In this document: piece after piece, positions 15,743-23,792 of the stretch
How the letters are laid out: each line of letters opens with the position of its first letter
How positions within the stretch are numbered: position 1 is the stretch's first letter
From: Winogradskya humida
GTDB taxonomy: Bacteria > Actinomycetota > Actinomycetes > Mycobacteriales > Micromonosporaceae
NCBI RefSeq assembly: GCF_016862215.1
Contig: NZ_BOMN01000035.1
Coordinates: 1 to 60,175, forward strand
Length of the DNA: 60,175 nt
Reading direction: 5' to 3'
Position numbers and translations under genes: made by a program
The notes under the pieces: model-generated
What the model was told of the DNA's origin: nothing
The model's database searches: none
Seen by the model: the letters and a program-made list of their open reading frames with translations, nothing else

Positions 15743-17038
15743 TCAGGCGCCGCCGAGGCTGCTGATCAGGGCCCAGAGGACTGCTACGGCGAGGGCCGTG
15801 GAGAACACCGCCGATGCGGTGCGTCGCCACGGTCCTTTTCCTTCGGGTACGAGCGCCTCCGGGTGGCCCAGGTTCACGAGCAGGTGACGCTGGCGGCGTA
15901 CCTCGTGGTGCCAGCGGGTGAGGTCCGTCGTGCCGCGGCTCAGCTCGACCGCGAGGCGGGCCTGGGCGTGCTGCAACCGGCGGACGGCTCCACGGGCGCG
16001 CCAGCCGGCCCGGGCGCGGGCGTGGGAACGGGCGCTGGCCCGGCGCGACCCGGTCTTGAGCGCCTCCACCTCCGACGGCGTGATCAACTCGGGGTCGTTC
16101 AGCTCGACCAGAATCGCTGCGTAGTAGTCGGCCTCGCGGTCGTGGGCCGAACGCACGAGCAGCCAGATCAGCACGAGCGGCGGCAGGCCCTTGAGCACCA
16201 GGACCGCGAGCAGGGCCACCGCGCCGTTGCCGAGGCCGTCGCGCAGGAGCGGGGAATTCCACAGGACGTGCGACGCCCAGGCTCCGAGGACCGCCAGGGT
16301 TGCGGCCCCTATCCGGGTACGCCTGGGGCGCTCTCCACGAACGACCAGGTAGCCGATGCCCGCGCCGGCGAGCGCGCCGAACAGCGTGTGGCTCCAGACT
16401 CCGGAGAGGAAGCCGCGCAGCAGGAACGTCGTGAACACCGGTTCCACGGTGTCGCCGCGGCCGGCCAGGGCTACGGCGCTCATCGCGTACACGATGTCTT
16501 CGATGATCTGGAAGCCCAGGCCGACCACCGCGCCATAGACCACTCCGTCGAGCACGCTGTTGACCTGAGCGCGGGCGATCAGCACGATCGCGACCACGCC
16601 GAGGGTCTTGGCGATCTCCTCGACCGTCGGGCCGGCCAGCGCGGCACCCCAGTCGGCGGCCAGGCCGGGTGAGCCGAGCTTGGCGATGATGTCGTCGAGG
16701 GCGCCGCTGCCGGGGATCGAGACGGAGGTGGCGACCAGGCCACCCCACGCGAACGCCACGGCCAGGAGCACCGGGGGCTCCCGTTCGAGGAAGTCGAGCT
16801 CGGCGACCACGAACGAGAACGGCACGGCGAGCAGGGCGAAGAGCAGGGTCGCGGTGAGCAGGGCGATCGGAAAGGTCGCGGCATAGTGCGCTGCGATCAA
16901 TGCCATGCGTACGCCGCCGGCGGCCAGCAGCGCGACCACGATCCAGAACGCGGGGCGGCGGATCAGTCCCAGACCCGGTTCGGCCCCGGGCTGGACGGGG
17001 GCGGTGCGTTCGCTGCGCAGCCTCGGTTCCGCGGTCAT
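15743..17038 (-). CDS. PrsW family intramembrane metalloprotease
   Basis: 431 residues with about eight to nine membrane segments in the first 280. PrsW motifs are present: EEIAK (second conserved E-E pair), FQIIEDIVYA, WSHTLFGALAGAGIG, and WASHVLWN, whose Glu/His residues bind zinc. A cytoplasmic helical Arg-rich stretch and a last membrane helix (TASAVFSTALAVAVLWALI) follow. PrsW in Bacillus cleaves the anti-sigma factor RsiW; targets in actinomycetes are mostly unknown. Its ATG overlaps the stop of the preceding lipoprotein-like gene (ATGA), so the two are co-translated. Confidence 0.85.
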   Translation of the reverse strand: MTAEPRLRSERTAPVQPGAEPGLGLIRRPAFWIVVALLAAGGVRMALIAAHYAATFPIALLTATLLFALLAVPFSFVVAELDFLEREPPVLLAVAFAWGGLVATSVSIPGSGALDDIIAKLGSPGLAADWGAALAGPTVEEIAKTLGVVAIVLIARAQVNSVLDGVVYGAVVGLGFQIIEDIVYAMSAVALAGRGDTVEPVFTTFLLRGFLSGVWSHTLFGALAGAGIGYLVVRGERPRRTRIGAATLAVLGAWASHVLWNSPLLRDGLGNGAVALLAVLVLKGLPPLVLIWLLVRSAHDREADYYAAILVELNDPELITPSEVEALKTGSRRASARSHARARAGWRARGAVRRLQHAQARLAVELSRGTTDLTRWHHEVRRQRHLLVNLGHPEALVPEGKGPWRRTASAVFSTALAVAVLWALISSLGGA

Positions 17039-17604
17039 CCGGGCGGCTCCGCGTGGTACTCCAGCGTGCGGGTGCTCTTCTCGATGGCTGACAGGGTGGG
17101 TCCCAGATCCAGGTCGGCGCCGCTCACCGTGACCTCGATGGTGTGGCCGTCGGCGACGAAGACGGCGTACCGGCCGCCACGACCGGGACCGCTGTATCCG
17201 CCCTGCAGACCCTGCAGGCCGCCGATGGTCGCGACCATGAGGTCGGGCCCGGTGACCTGGTATCCGGAGTTTCCGATGATGCGCTGGCGGAGCCGGGCCA
17301 CCGCGGCCGACAGCGACCCGTCATAGGGCTCGACGGTGATCAGGTAGCGGACCGTCCCGAGCCGGAAGAGCACCTTCCCGGTGTCCTCCGCGGGCCTGGT
17401 CACGGTGAGATCGATGCTGGCGCCGGGTGGCGGTGTCACGAACACCCCACCCCCGATCTCAAAAGGGCGATCGGACCGCACCGGACGTTCGGAGGGCAGC
17501 GCGTGGTTCAGCGCGGGGAGCCCGAAGGCGAGACCGCCGAGCGCGGCGACCACCCCACATGCACCGAGGAGATTCGTCAGCTGACGCCGAGTAACCCTCC
17601 TCAT
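17035..17604 (-). CDS. Membrane-anchored hypothetical protein coupled to PrsW
   Basis: 189 residues: short basic N-terminus, one hydrophobic helix (LLGACGVVAALGGLAFGLPAL), then an extracytoplasmic domain with DLTVTRPAEDTGKVLFRLGTVRYLITVEPYDG and GLQGLQGGYSGPGRGGRYAVFVADG. The Cys in the helix is not in a proper lipobox, so a signal anchor is likelier than a lipoprotein. It overlaps the PrsW start by 4 bp, which makes it a candidate partner or substrate of that protease. Family not recognised. Confidence 0.65.
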   Translation of the reverse strand: MRRVTRRQLTNLLGACGVVAALGGLAFGLPALNHALPSERPVRSDRPFEIGGGVFVTPPPGASIDLTVTRPAEDTGKVLFRLGTVRYLITVEPYDGSLSAAVARLRQRIIGNSGYQVTGPDLMVATIGGLQGLQGGYSGPGRGGRYAVFVADGHTIEVTVSGADLDLGPTLSAIEKSTRTLEYHAEPPG

Positions 17605-17631
17605 CCCCCATACGCTAACCGCCCGTGGCGG

Positions 17632-18075
17632 CTACCTCTCGATGGAGAACGATTTGTCCTTTTGTTCCGAATGTTCGTGGAGATAGGAAGAAGGCACCGC
17701 CGCGATCAGCCAGACACCGTTCTCGCTGCGGTGGAAGACATGCCCCGCAGCGGCCATGGCGGCGGTGTCGACCACGAAGATCACGACGTCCGGGGAGTGC
17801 CGGCGACCGACGGCCAGCGCCGTTCGCCGGTCGGGCGACAGATGCACGTGGTGACGGCTCCCCGGCCGCAACCCGTCCCGCATGATCGAGGCGAGGTTCT
17901 GCCGTGCCGTGCCGTGGAAAAGCGTCGCGGGCGGGTCGGCCGGGGCGAGCCCGAGGTCGATGTCGACCCGGCGGGAGTGACCCTGGCTGGCCCGGATCCG
18001 CTCGACGCCGTCCGGCCCGGTCGTCACGGCGATGCGGCGGCTCGTCTTGACCTGCTCCCTGGTGAGTTCGGTCAT
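17632..18075 (-). CDS. kptA: RNA 2'-phosphotransferase KptA/Tpt1, N-terminally short
   Basis: 147 residues. The catalytic ADP-ribosyltransferase-like domain is complete: IRASQGHS (Arg28, His33 of the core), LFHGT (53-56), GLRPGSRHHVHLS (68-80) and GHVFHRSENGVWL. Tpt1/KptA transfers an internal RNA 2'-phosphate to NAD. Family members usually have about 45 more residues at the front forming a winged-helix-like lobe; here the protein begins near the junction (LTREQVKTSRRIAV). ATG 18075 overlaps the stop of the methyltransferase gene (ATGA), so the short start seems genuine. Whether the short form is active is unknown. Confidence 0.85.
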   Translation of the reverse strand: MTELTREQVKTSRRIAVTTGPDGVERIRASQGHSRRVDIDLGLAPADPPATLFHGTARQNLASIMRDGLRPGSRHHVHLSPDRRTALAVGRRHSPDVVIFVVDTAAMAAAGHVFHRSENGVWLIAAVPSSYLHEHSEQKDKSFSIER

Positions 18076-18854
18076 GTATGTAGCTCCATGACCGCAAGGT
18101 AGTAAGGACGGTCCTGCTCGTCGACCGATTTCAGGCGCCACGGGGTGCCCTGGAGCAGTTCTTCCAGCTCCGCCACCGAGCAGAACAGGTAGTCGAACCA
18201 GTTCGTGGCATGCAGCCGGTAACGCAACCGGAGTCGCAGTTGGCCCCCGAACCGGCCGCGCTCGCGGTTGCGCTCGTGATAACCCACGTGGACCGGGTCG
18301 GTCGTGCCGTAGGGGTCGGTGCCCTGCGCGATGATCCGGGCGCCGGGACGGGCCAGGGCGGCGAGCGCGGCGAGGAAGACCGGCGCGCGATCGCGGCCCT
18401 CGAGCAGCCCCACATTGTTACCCAGCAGCAGGAACGTGTCGTAGCGGGTGGTCGTGCGGGCGTACTCGTCGACCGGGGCGATCACTGTGTCGCGCAGGCC
18501 ACGCTTGCGGGCGACCTCGATCGCACCGGCAGAGATGTCCAGGCCGGTCACGGCCATGCTGCGGCGCTGGAGCTCCAGCGCCGTGCGGCCGGCGCCACAG
18601 CCGATGTCGAGCACCGCGCCACGGCACATGCGCAGCGCCCGGTGGTCGTGCGGCTGCCACTCGTCCGGCTCGGCTACGTACTGGTCGGCGGGAGCGCCGT
18701 TGATCAGGCCGTCGTCACGCTCGATGATCTCGATGACCGGACGGGGCACGCGACCGCCGGCCAGGGGGCGGGGGCCGATACCGGACCGTACGGCGTACGC
18801 GTCGCGGACCAGCTCGCCGAAGACGTCACCGATCGGGGGTTGTTCCATTGGCAC
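18072..18854 (-). CDS. Class I SAM-dependent methyltransferase
   Basis: 260 residues. Rossmann motif I AVLDIGCGAGRTALELQRR with VTGLDIS acid loop, motif II YDTFLLLGNNVGLLEG, and motif III-like ARPGARIIAQG. A basic tract (RNRERGRFGGQLRLRLRYRLHATNWFDYLF) precedes the C-terminal strand. Substrate not evident. It is translationally coupled to kptA, hinting at an RNA or nucleotide substrate, but a small-molecule acceptor is equally possible. GTG 18854 or ATG 18848 may be the start. Confidence 0.8.
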   Translation of the reverse strand: MPMEQPPIGDVFGELVRDAYAVRSGIGPRPLAGGRVPRPVIEIIERDDGLINGAPADQYVAEPDEWQPHDHRALRMCRGAVLDIGCGAGRTALELQRRSMAVTGLDISAGAIEVARKRGLRDTVIAPVDEYARTTTRYDTFLLLGNNVGLLEGRDRAPVFLAALAALARPGARIIAQGTDPYGTTDPVHVGYHERNRERGRFGGQLRLRLRYRLHATNWFDYLFCSVAELEELLQGTPWRLKSVDEQDRPYYLAVMELHT

Positions 18855-18877
18855 TACTCTGCCGCCTGGAAACGATT

Positions 18878-18912
18878 AAGGGGCGATCGCCTTCCCCGGC
18901 GTTCGCCCCTTT
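18878..18912. terminator. Hairpin between bldC and methyltransferase gene
   Basis: AAGGGGCGA (18878-18886) pairs with TCGCCCCTT (18903-18911). A TTTT run follows on the plus side, whereas on the minus side, where bldC ends, the tail is TTAATCG. It may slow read-through from bldC into the methyltransferase operon. Confidence 0.6.
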
Positions 18913-18946
18913 TATCGGTCCCAGCCCGACTCGACTGCGCGGTTCG

Positions 18947-19156
18947 TCAGTCGCCCTGACGCTGCGAGGGAATCTGTCCCTGCAGCAGGGCACGAACCTC
19001 CGACTCCCGGTAGCGACGGTGCCCGCCCAGTGTGCGAATTGCGCTGAGCTTGCCCGCCTTTGCCCACCGGGTGACGGTCTTCGGGTCGACTCGGAACATC
19101 GACGCCACCTCGGCCGGCGTTAGTAGCGGCTCAGGATCGTGCGTACGCGATGCCAT
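18947..19156 (-). CDS. bldC: BldC developmental regulator (MerR-type HTH)
   Basis: 69 residues, close to the length and sequence of actinomycete BldC: LLTPAEVASMFRVDPKTVTRWAKAGKLSAIRTLGGHRRYRESEVRALL. A single MerR-like winged helix without an effector domain; BldC binds head-to-tail on direct repeats and controls entry into development. ATG start. The 292-bp gap upstream (19157-19448) holds no gene and probably its promoter. Supports a sporulating/filamentous host. Confidence 0.95.
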   Translation of the reverse strand: MASRTHDPEPLLTPAEVASMFRVDPKTVTRWAKAGKLSAIRTLGGHRRYRESEVRALLQGQIPSQRQGD

Positions 19157-19448
19157 CGGTCACTCCTCCACAGGTACCTAAAGACATCGGCCGGGGTCCC
19201 GCCGGCCGGTGTGTGTTTCATGGTCCGGCTAGTCCCCGATGTCCGACATGGGCCGAACGGCCGAAGGTCCCTAGATAGACGGTTGAAGCATGACCGATTT
19301 ATGCGGGTTTTCTACGCCAGAAAGTGTCTTGTTTGGACCTAAAATCACGCTTCGGGGGGTGGCCGTTACGAAGAGTGTTCACCTTGGGAGCGCTTCCATC
19401 TGCGCCGTTCCGTCCTATTTCAGCTGGTCAGAGCGGCATGAATGGTTC

Positions 19449-20288
19449 TCAGTTGCACCGCTCCAGCAGCTGCACGGCGCGCCATCGGTCGACGATCTTC
19501 TCGTACGCCTCCGTGGCGGCATCGGCATCGCCCCGCGACAGCGCGGAGAGCCCGGCCGCCACCAGTCCGGGGGAATCGTCCGCCTGCAGGTCATCGTCCT
19601 TGAGCAACCCCGTCAGGCCGCCGTAGTCGAGCTCGACGATCGACCGCGGGTGGAACTCCTCCAGCCAGCGGGTGCCCTCCTCCACCGCCTCGGTGATCGG
19701 CGCGTCCCCCAGCGACTTGCGCAGCACCGAGACCCCCCGGTGCGCCCGGCGGCGAGCCTTGGAGATCTCCGTGCGGTAGCGCAGCGTGCGCCGGCCCCCG
19801 GACAGGTTGATCTCCCGCTCGTCCAGGTCGACGAAGACGAACCACCGCAGCGGCACACCCCACGTGGCGACCTGCTCATGCACCCGGGGAACGCCGTGCT
19901 CCAGCACCTTCGCGCCGCTGCGCCAGTCGTCCACGACGGCCTTGGCCTGCCCGGCCAGCACCGGCGGCACGAACGCGTCCGCCAGCACGCTGGGCACGCC
20001 GTCACGGGCGTTCAACGCGGCCTCGGCGACCCGCAGGCGCAGATTCCAGGGGCAGACGAGCAGCGTGTCACCCCACTCCATGACGTACGCCTCGTCGGGC
20101 AGATCGGGCAGCCGGGTCCAGCCGGCCCCCAGCGCCTCCAGCACCGCGGTGCGCTGCCGGACCGGGCCCTCGACCGGTCCGAGGGCACGGCCCTCGCGCG
20201 CGTAGCGCCGCCAAAATATCTGGCGCTCACGGTCGAAGGCGGTCAGTGGCTCGTAAACCCGCAGGTACGACGCGAACAGTGACGGCAC
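19449..20288 (-). CDS. Conserved actinobacterial hypothetical protein
   Basis: 279 residues, soluble, no signal peptide. It opens LFASYLRVYEPLTAFDRERQ and contains RWFVFVDLDEREINLSGGRR, RTEISKARRRAHRG and a C-terminal TPR-like helix pair (SALSRGDADAATEAYEKIVDRW). Recurs in actinomycetes as a protein of unknown function. Divergent from the amino-acid dehydrogenase gene across a 161-bp gap. I give no function. Confidence 0.7.
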   Translation of the reverse strand: MPSLFASYLRVYEPLTAFDRERQIFWRRYAREGRALGPVEGPVRQRTAVLEALGAGWTRLPDLPDEAYVMEWGDTLLVCPWNLRLRVAEAALNARDGVPSVLADAFVPPVLAGQAKAVVDDWRSGAKVLEHGVPRVHEQVATWGVPLRWFVFVDLDEREINLSGGRRTLRYRTEISKARRRAHRGVSVLRKSLGDAPITEAVEEGTRWLEEFHPRSIVELDYGGLTGLLKDDDLQADDSPGLVAAGLSALSRGDADAATEAYEKIVDRWRAVQLLERCN

Positions 20289-20449
20289 GGCGCGATCCTT
20301 TCACGAAATCGCCGCCGATTGACTTCCCCCGCTGCGTCAATCGGCGCCCACGCTGGGGCCCTAAGCTCTTCGTGATGTCCGGCATACCCCGGCGGACAGG
20401 TTGAGAGCGCCCCACAAGGGCCACACCACCGACACTCAGGAGAGCAGCA

Positions 20450-21532
20450 ATGGGCGTGTTCGTAAGCAGCGACGGCATCGAGGCCGCCGGGCACGAGCAG
20501 GTCGTCTTCTGCCAGGACCGGCACACCGGTCTGAAGGCGATCATCAGCATCTACTCGACGGCCCTGGGCCCCGCGCTGGGTGGCACCCGGTTCTACCCGT
20601 ACGAGAGCGAGGAAGCGGCCGTCACCGACGCGCTGAACCTGTCTCGCGGGATGGCCTACAAGAACGCACTTGCTGGGCTTGACCTGGGCGGCGGCAAGGC
20701 CGTTATCTGGGGCGACCCGGCGCTGGACAAGTCCGAGGCGCTGCTGCGGGCGTACGGCCGCTTCGTCGAGTCCCTGAACGGGCGCTACTACACCGCGTGC
20801 GACGTGGGCACCTATGTACCCGACATGGACGTCATCGCCCGCGAGACCCGCTACGTGACCGGCCGCAGCGTGGAGCACGGCGGCGCCGGCGACTCCTCGG
20901 TCCTCACCGCCTGGGGCGTCTTCCAGGGGATGCGCGCCGCGGCTGAGCACACGTGGGGCCGTCCGACGCTCTCCGGCCGCCGGGTCGGTATCGCCGGGCT
21001 AGGCAAGGTCGGCAAGTACCTCGCGGGTCACCTGATCGAGGACGGCGCCGCGGTGGTCGCCACCGACGTCAGCCCGGCGGCCCAGGAATGGGCGCGAACC
21101 ACCCACCCGCAGATCGACCTCGTCGACGACGCCCAGGCACTCATCACGAGCGACCTCGACGTCTACGCCCCCTGCGCCCTCGGTGGAGCCTTGAACGACG
21201 ACACGGTCGCCGTCCTGCGCGCCAAGATCGTCACGGGTGCCGCGAACAACCAGCTCGCCCACCCGGGTATCGAGAAGCTGCTGGAGGAGCGGGGCATCCT
21301 CTACACGCCCGACTACGTGGTGAACGCGGGCGGCGTGATCCAGGTGGCCGACGAGATCGAGGGCTTCAACTTCGAGCGGGCCAAGCTGCGCGCCACGAAG
21401 ATCTTCGACACCACGAGCCAGATCCTGCGGCTCGCGGATGACGACGGGGTACCGCCCGCGGTCGCGGCCGATCGCCTCGCGGAGCGCCGGATGGCCGAAG
21501 TGGGCCGACTCCGCAGCATCTACCTGGGTTGA
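20450..21532 (+). CDS. vdh: Leucine/valine dehydrogenase (Glu/Leu/Phe/Val family)
   Basis: 360 residues. N-terminal domain: [12 protein letters not shown] and [19 protein letters not shown] with the catalytic Lys pair; mid-protein [12 protein letters not shown] with catalytic Asp; C-terminal NAD fold [20 protein letters not shown]. It oxidatively deaminates branched-chain L-amino acids with NAD, giving the 2-oxo acids used for branched fatty acids and polyketides. Length and motifs fit valine/leucine dehydrogenases of actinomycetes (Streptomyces Vdh); the substrate preference is not visible. ATG with AGGAGAGC upstream; followed by a strong hairpin. Confidence 0.9.
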   Translation: MGVFVSSDGIEAAGHEQVVFCQDRHTGLKAIISIYSTALGPALGGTRFYPYESEEAAVTDALNLSRGMAYKNALAGLDLGGGKAVIWGDPALDKSEALLRAYGRFVESLNGRYYTACDVGTYVPDMDVIARETRYVTGRSVEHGGAGDSSVLTAWGVFQGMRAAAEHTWGRPTLSGRRVGIAGLGKVGKYLAGHLIEDGAAVVATDVSPAAQEWARTTHPQIDLVDDAQALITSDLDVYAPCALGGALNDDTVAVLRAKIVTGAANNQLAHPGIEKLLEERGILYTPDYVVNAGGVIQVADEIEGFNFERAKLRATKIFDTTSQILRLADDDGVPPAVAADRLAERRMAEVGRLRSIYLG

Positions 21533-21544
21533 GGCTTTTGTACG

Positions 21545-21586
21545 CCGTCGCGCGTCCTTTGGCGGGCACGCCACGACGCGCGACGG
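21545..21586 (+). terminator. Terminator of dehydrogenase gene
   Basis: A perfect 12-bp stem, CCGTCGCGCGTC (21545-21556) with GACGCGCGACGG (21575-21586), encloses a second small stem TGGCG/CGCCA. No T-run follows, as is common for actinomycete hairpins. Confidence 0.65.
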
Positions 21587-21711
21587 TGGTACACGTAACC
21601 CGAGGTGCCGAAGGCGGCATCGTCCATGTACCGTAAGACCCACGAGAGATGCCTGACGTCATCGGGGCCCGCCTTCGGGCTGCCCCGAATTCTGTGCGAG
21701 GGGGTCGAGCC

Positions 21712-21933
21712 ATGGGGCGCGGCCGTGCTAAGGCCAAGCAGACAAAGGTGGCCCGGGAGTTGAAGTACCACTCCCCGAACACCGACCTCACCGCCTTGCA
21801 GCGCGAACTAGCGGGTGCCGGTAGTAATCCCGATCACCGTTTCGACGACGACAACGATGAGTTGGTCGATGACGATGATGAGGATGACGCTGACGACGAG
21901 CAGGACCGCTGGTCGCCTTCACCAAGGCGTTGA
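21712..21933 (+). CDS. DUF3073 family protein
   Basis: 73 residues: basic start MGRGRAKAKQTKVARELKY, SPNTDLTALQRELAG, then a very acidic tail (DDDNDELVDDDDEDDADDEQD). This matches the small DUF3073 proteins conserved in Actinobacteria; function unknown. Start ATG preceded by GAGGGGG at a workable distance. The split of basic head and acidic tail resembles nucleic-acid-binding or ribosome-associated small proteins, which is only a guess. Confidence 0.88.
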   Translation: MGRGRAKAKQTKVARELKYHSPNTDLTALQRELAGAGSNPDHRFDDDNDELVDDDDEDDADDEQDRWSPSPRR

Positions 21934-22284
21934 CCCGCGCGACCCCGACGACGCAGAGCATGCGGCACGCCGCATGCTCCCGTTTGTCGCGGTCGCTCCG
22001 GAATGACCATGATGCCCACAGGGGAGACCTCGTGGGTGTCATGGACTGACCGCGGCGGTCCCACTTCCCCGACGCACATCTTGATGACTCCGCCGAGTTA
22101 TCGGGATGCTCGGCTGTTCGCGTGCGCAAGGTGATGAGCTTTGTTGCCATGCGCACTAAGCGCACCGTGAGTTACTCACGGTGCGCTTAGTGCTGTGCCC
22201 TGCTCGTTTTGTGCCCCACTCCCGTCGCTTCAGCCGGGGCCGGCCGTTCGAGCTGCTTCAGCGGGGGCGGCTGGTTCAGGTGCT
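21934..22284. other. Intergenic region with two strong inverted repeats
   Basis: No gene seen. It holds GAGCATGCGGC/GCCGCATGCTC (21956-21966 and 21969-21979), probably the DUF3073 terminator, a perfect 19-bp inverted repeat (22153-22193), and repeats that extend into the 3' end of the RiPP precursor gene. Confidence 0.7.
22153..22193. terminator. Perfect 19-bp inverted repeat, 3-nt loop
   Basis: GCACTAAGCGCACCGTGAG (22153-22171) is the exact reverse complement of 22175-22193 across TTA. It lies 92 bp beyond the RiPP precursor stop codon and is a likely terminator for that operon (minus strand), although no T-run follows on that strand; on the plus strand CTCGTTTTG follows 10 bp later. Confidence 0.7.
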
Positions 22285-22309
22285 TCAGCGGGGGCGGTTG
22301 TTCCAGTTG
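22228..22309 (-). repeat. Three 27-28-bp repeats at the precursor 3' end
   Basis: Units at 22228-22255, 22256-22282 and 22283-22309 (plus strand each begins CTTCAGC.GGGG). On the minus strand the 22283-22309 unit encodes the end of the precursor core (N-W-N-N-R-P-R-stop); the next two copies lie after the stop. Unit 2 keeps the CCGCCCCCGCTGAAG part exactly, but the Trp codon TGG reads TGA. Confidence 0.8.
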
Positions 22310-22497
22310 TAGAACGTCGGGATGTTTTCGAAGTGGTTCCAGGCGCAGACCGCTGAGCCGTCGGCCGGTGTTTCCGCGCGCTGTTTGCGAGCCTCTTCGG
22401 CCTCTGCCAGCAGGCTGGCCAGGCCCTCGCTGGTCTCGCGGACCCGTGCCGTGACCGGGTCGGTGTCAGACGGCCGTGGGCTGGTGGTCTCGGGCAT
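22285..22497 (-). CDS. RiPP precursor peptide, cyclophane type (AmcA-like)
   Basis: 70 residues. The leader is hydrophilic with a helix (VTARVRETSEGLASLLAEAEEARKQR region) and ends near residue 49. The C-terminal core is C51-A-W-N-H-F-E-N-I-P-T-F-Y-N-W-N-N-R-P-R70. It has four aromatic-X-X triads of the kind that radical SAM cyclophane enzymes join: W53-N-H, F56-E-N, F62-Y-N and W65-N-N. This matches my recollection of the annotated actinobacterial multiple-cyclophane RiPP AmcA; the family name is from memory, the triads are seen. It overlaps the maturase gene by 32 bp. No protease or exporter gene is adjacent. Confidence 0.82.
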   Translation of the reverse strand: MPETTSPRPSDTDPVTARVRETSEGLASLLAEAEEARKQRAETPADGSAVCAWNHFENIPTFYNWNNRPR

Positions 22498-23590
22498 GGT
22501 CCAGCACTCCCTCGAGTAGGCGAATCTTGCTGTTGCGGCAGTGGTCCGTCGTTGTCACGTCGAACCGCCCGTGCTCGAAGTAGCGGTTGGCCGCGTGGGC
22601 TCCGCCGCAGAAGCCGAAGTAGGGGCATTGCGTGCGGCAGGCCTCGACCCCCTCCAGGAATTCGCGGATCCAGGGGGTGCCGGTGGCCCGGCTCAAGATC
22701 TCCGCCAGCGGGGTCGTCAGCACGTTGCCGCTGCTGAAGTCGCCGTAGCGGGGGTCGGAGAAGCCGGCCAGCTCGGGTGAGAGCAAGACCACACTGCCGT
22801 CCTGGGCCACGGTGGGGATGGGATCGAGGCGGCGGGGCAGGAGCTCGTCGGCGGTGCCGTCCAGGACCGCGGCGGCGTACCGGAGGGACCATTCGATCTC
22901 TCGCAGGTGGATGCTGGGATTCTTGCGCCAGGCGGTGACCAGCTCGGCCCAGAAGGCCTTGACGTCCTGCTCCGGGTGCCGGTTGGTGCGGGTGTTGACG
23001 CCTTCGAGCTCCTCGACGTTGATGCCGAGCACCTCGCAGCCCAGCTCGAGGAAGTATCCGTAGAGCTCCGTAGCCAGCCCAGGGACCGGGCGGCCCACCA
23101 CGCAGAGCGCCGAGAACGGGATGTCGTGACGGCGCAGCGCCTCCACCCCACGCATGATCCGCGCGTAGGCCGGCTTGTCACCTCGGGTGACCCGTTCGCC
23201 GTTACGCGCCTCGGGTCCGTCCACGCTCACACTCACCCGGATGTCCCGCTCGGTGAAGAACTCGCACCAGGCGTCGTCGATCAGGGTGGCGTTGGTCTGC
23301 ACGTGGTGCTCGACGCCCTCGGCGAAGGGTTTCAGCAGCTCAGCGAAGTGCTCACGACCGGCTGCCAGGGGCTCACCCCCATGCCAGACGACCGAGAACC
23401 TGCCCGTACGCGACCAGGGGTTCACAGCGGCGGCAACCGCCGTGGCCACCTCGACCGGCATCTTCTTGTCGTGCCGGCGCAGCGGCAAGTAACAGTAAGA
23501 GCAATCTAGATTGCACAGCGTAGTGGGCTGCATGACGACGTAGGTGGGAATTTCGGAGATTCCGCGCATCCCATTCCAGCGCTCTCCCAC
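22466..23590 (-). CDS. Radical SAM/SPASM peptide maturase (AmcB-like)
   Basis: 374 residues from GTG 23590. Radical SAM motif C26-N-L-D-C30-S-Y-C33 binds the catalytic 4Fe-4S and SAM; then HGGEP, HVQTNATLID, VSVDGPEA. The C-terminal Cys set (CRTQCPYFGFCGG... TDHC) forms SPASM-type auxiliary cluster sites. Such enzymes couple an aromatic side chain to the beta-carbon of a residue two positions on. I chose GTG 23590 because GGGGAGG sits 5 nt ahead; a TTG at 23668 in frame lacks a good site. The precursor follows with a 32-bp overlap, giving a two-gene operon. Confidence 0.9.
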   Translation of the reverse strand: MGERWNGMRGISEIPTYVVMQPTTLCNLDCSYCYLPLRRHDKKMPVEVATAVAAAVNPWSRTGRFSVVWHGGEPLAAGREHFAELLKPFAEGVEHHVQTNATLIDDAWCEFFTERDIRVSVSVDGPEARNGERVTRGDKPAYARIMRGVEALRRHDIPFSALCVVGRPVPGLATELYGYFLELGCEVLGINVEELEGVNTRTNRHPEQDVKAFWAELVTAWRKNPSIHLREIEWSLRYAAAVLDGTADELLPRRLDPIPTVAQDGSVVLLSPELAGFSDPRYGDFSSGNVLTTPLAEILSRATGTPWIREFLEGVEACRTQCPYFGFCGGAHAANRYFEHGRFDVTTTDHCRNSKIRLLEGVLDHARDHQPTAV

Positions 23591-23700
23591 GGCCACCTCC
23601 CCGTTGGTACCTGAGGCCAGGCTAAGTCCCGGCGTCCACCCCTGTTCAACCGCCCGCAGATCCTCCAAGACATCGATGCTCGCAAATCATTGCACAACGG

Positions 23701-23772
23701 GAAAACAAACCGGCCCGCCCGGTCCGACTTTCTCCGCGTACATCGCGCAGCGTGACGGACCGGACGGGCCGG
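23701..23772 (-). terminator. Intrinsic terminator of purM
   Basis: 17-bp arms at 23710-23726 and 23756-23772 pair with one mismatch. On the minus strand the T-rich GTTTGTTTTC follows, so this ends the purM transcript reading leftwards. Confidence 0.8.
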
Positions 23773-23792
23773 CGGAACGTTTCCGAACGGGA

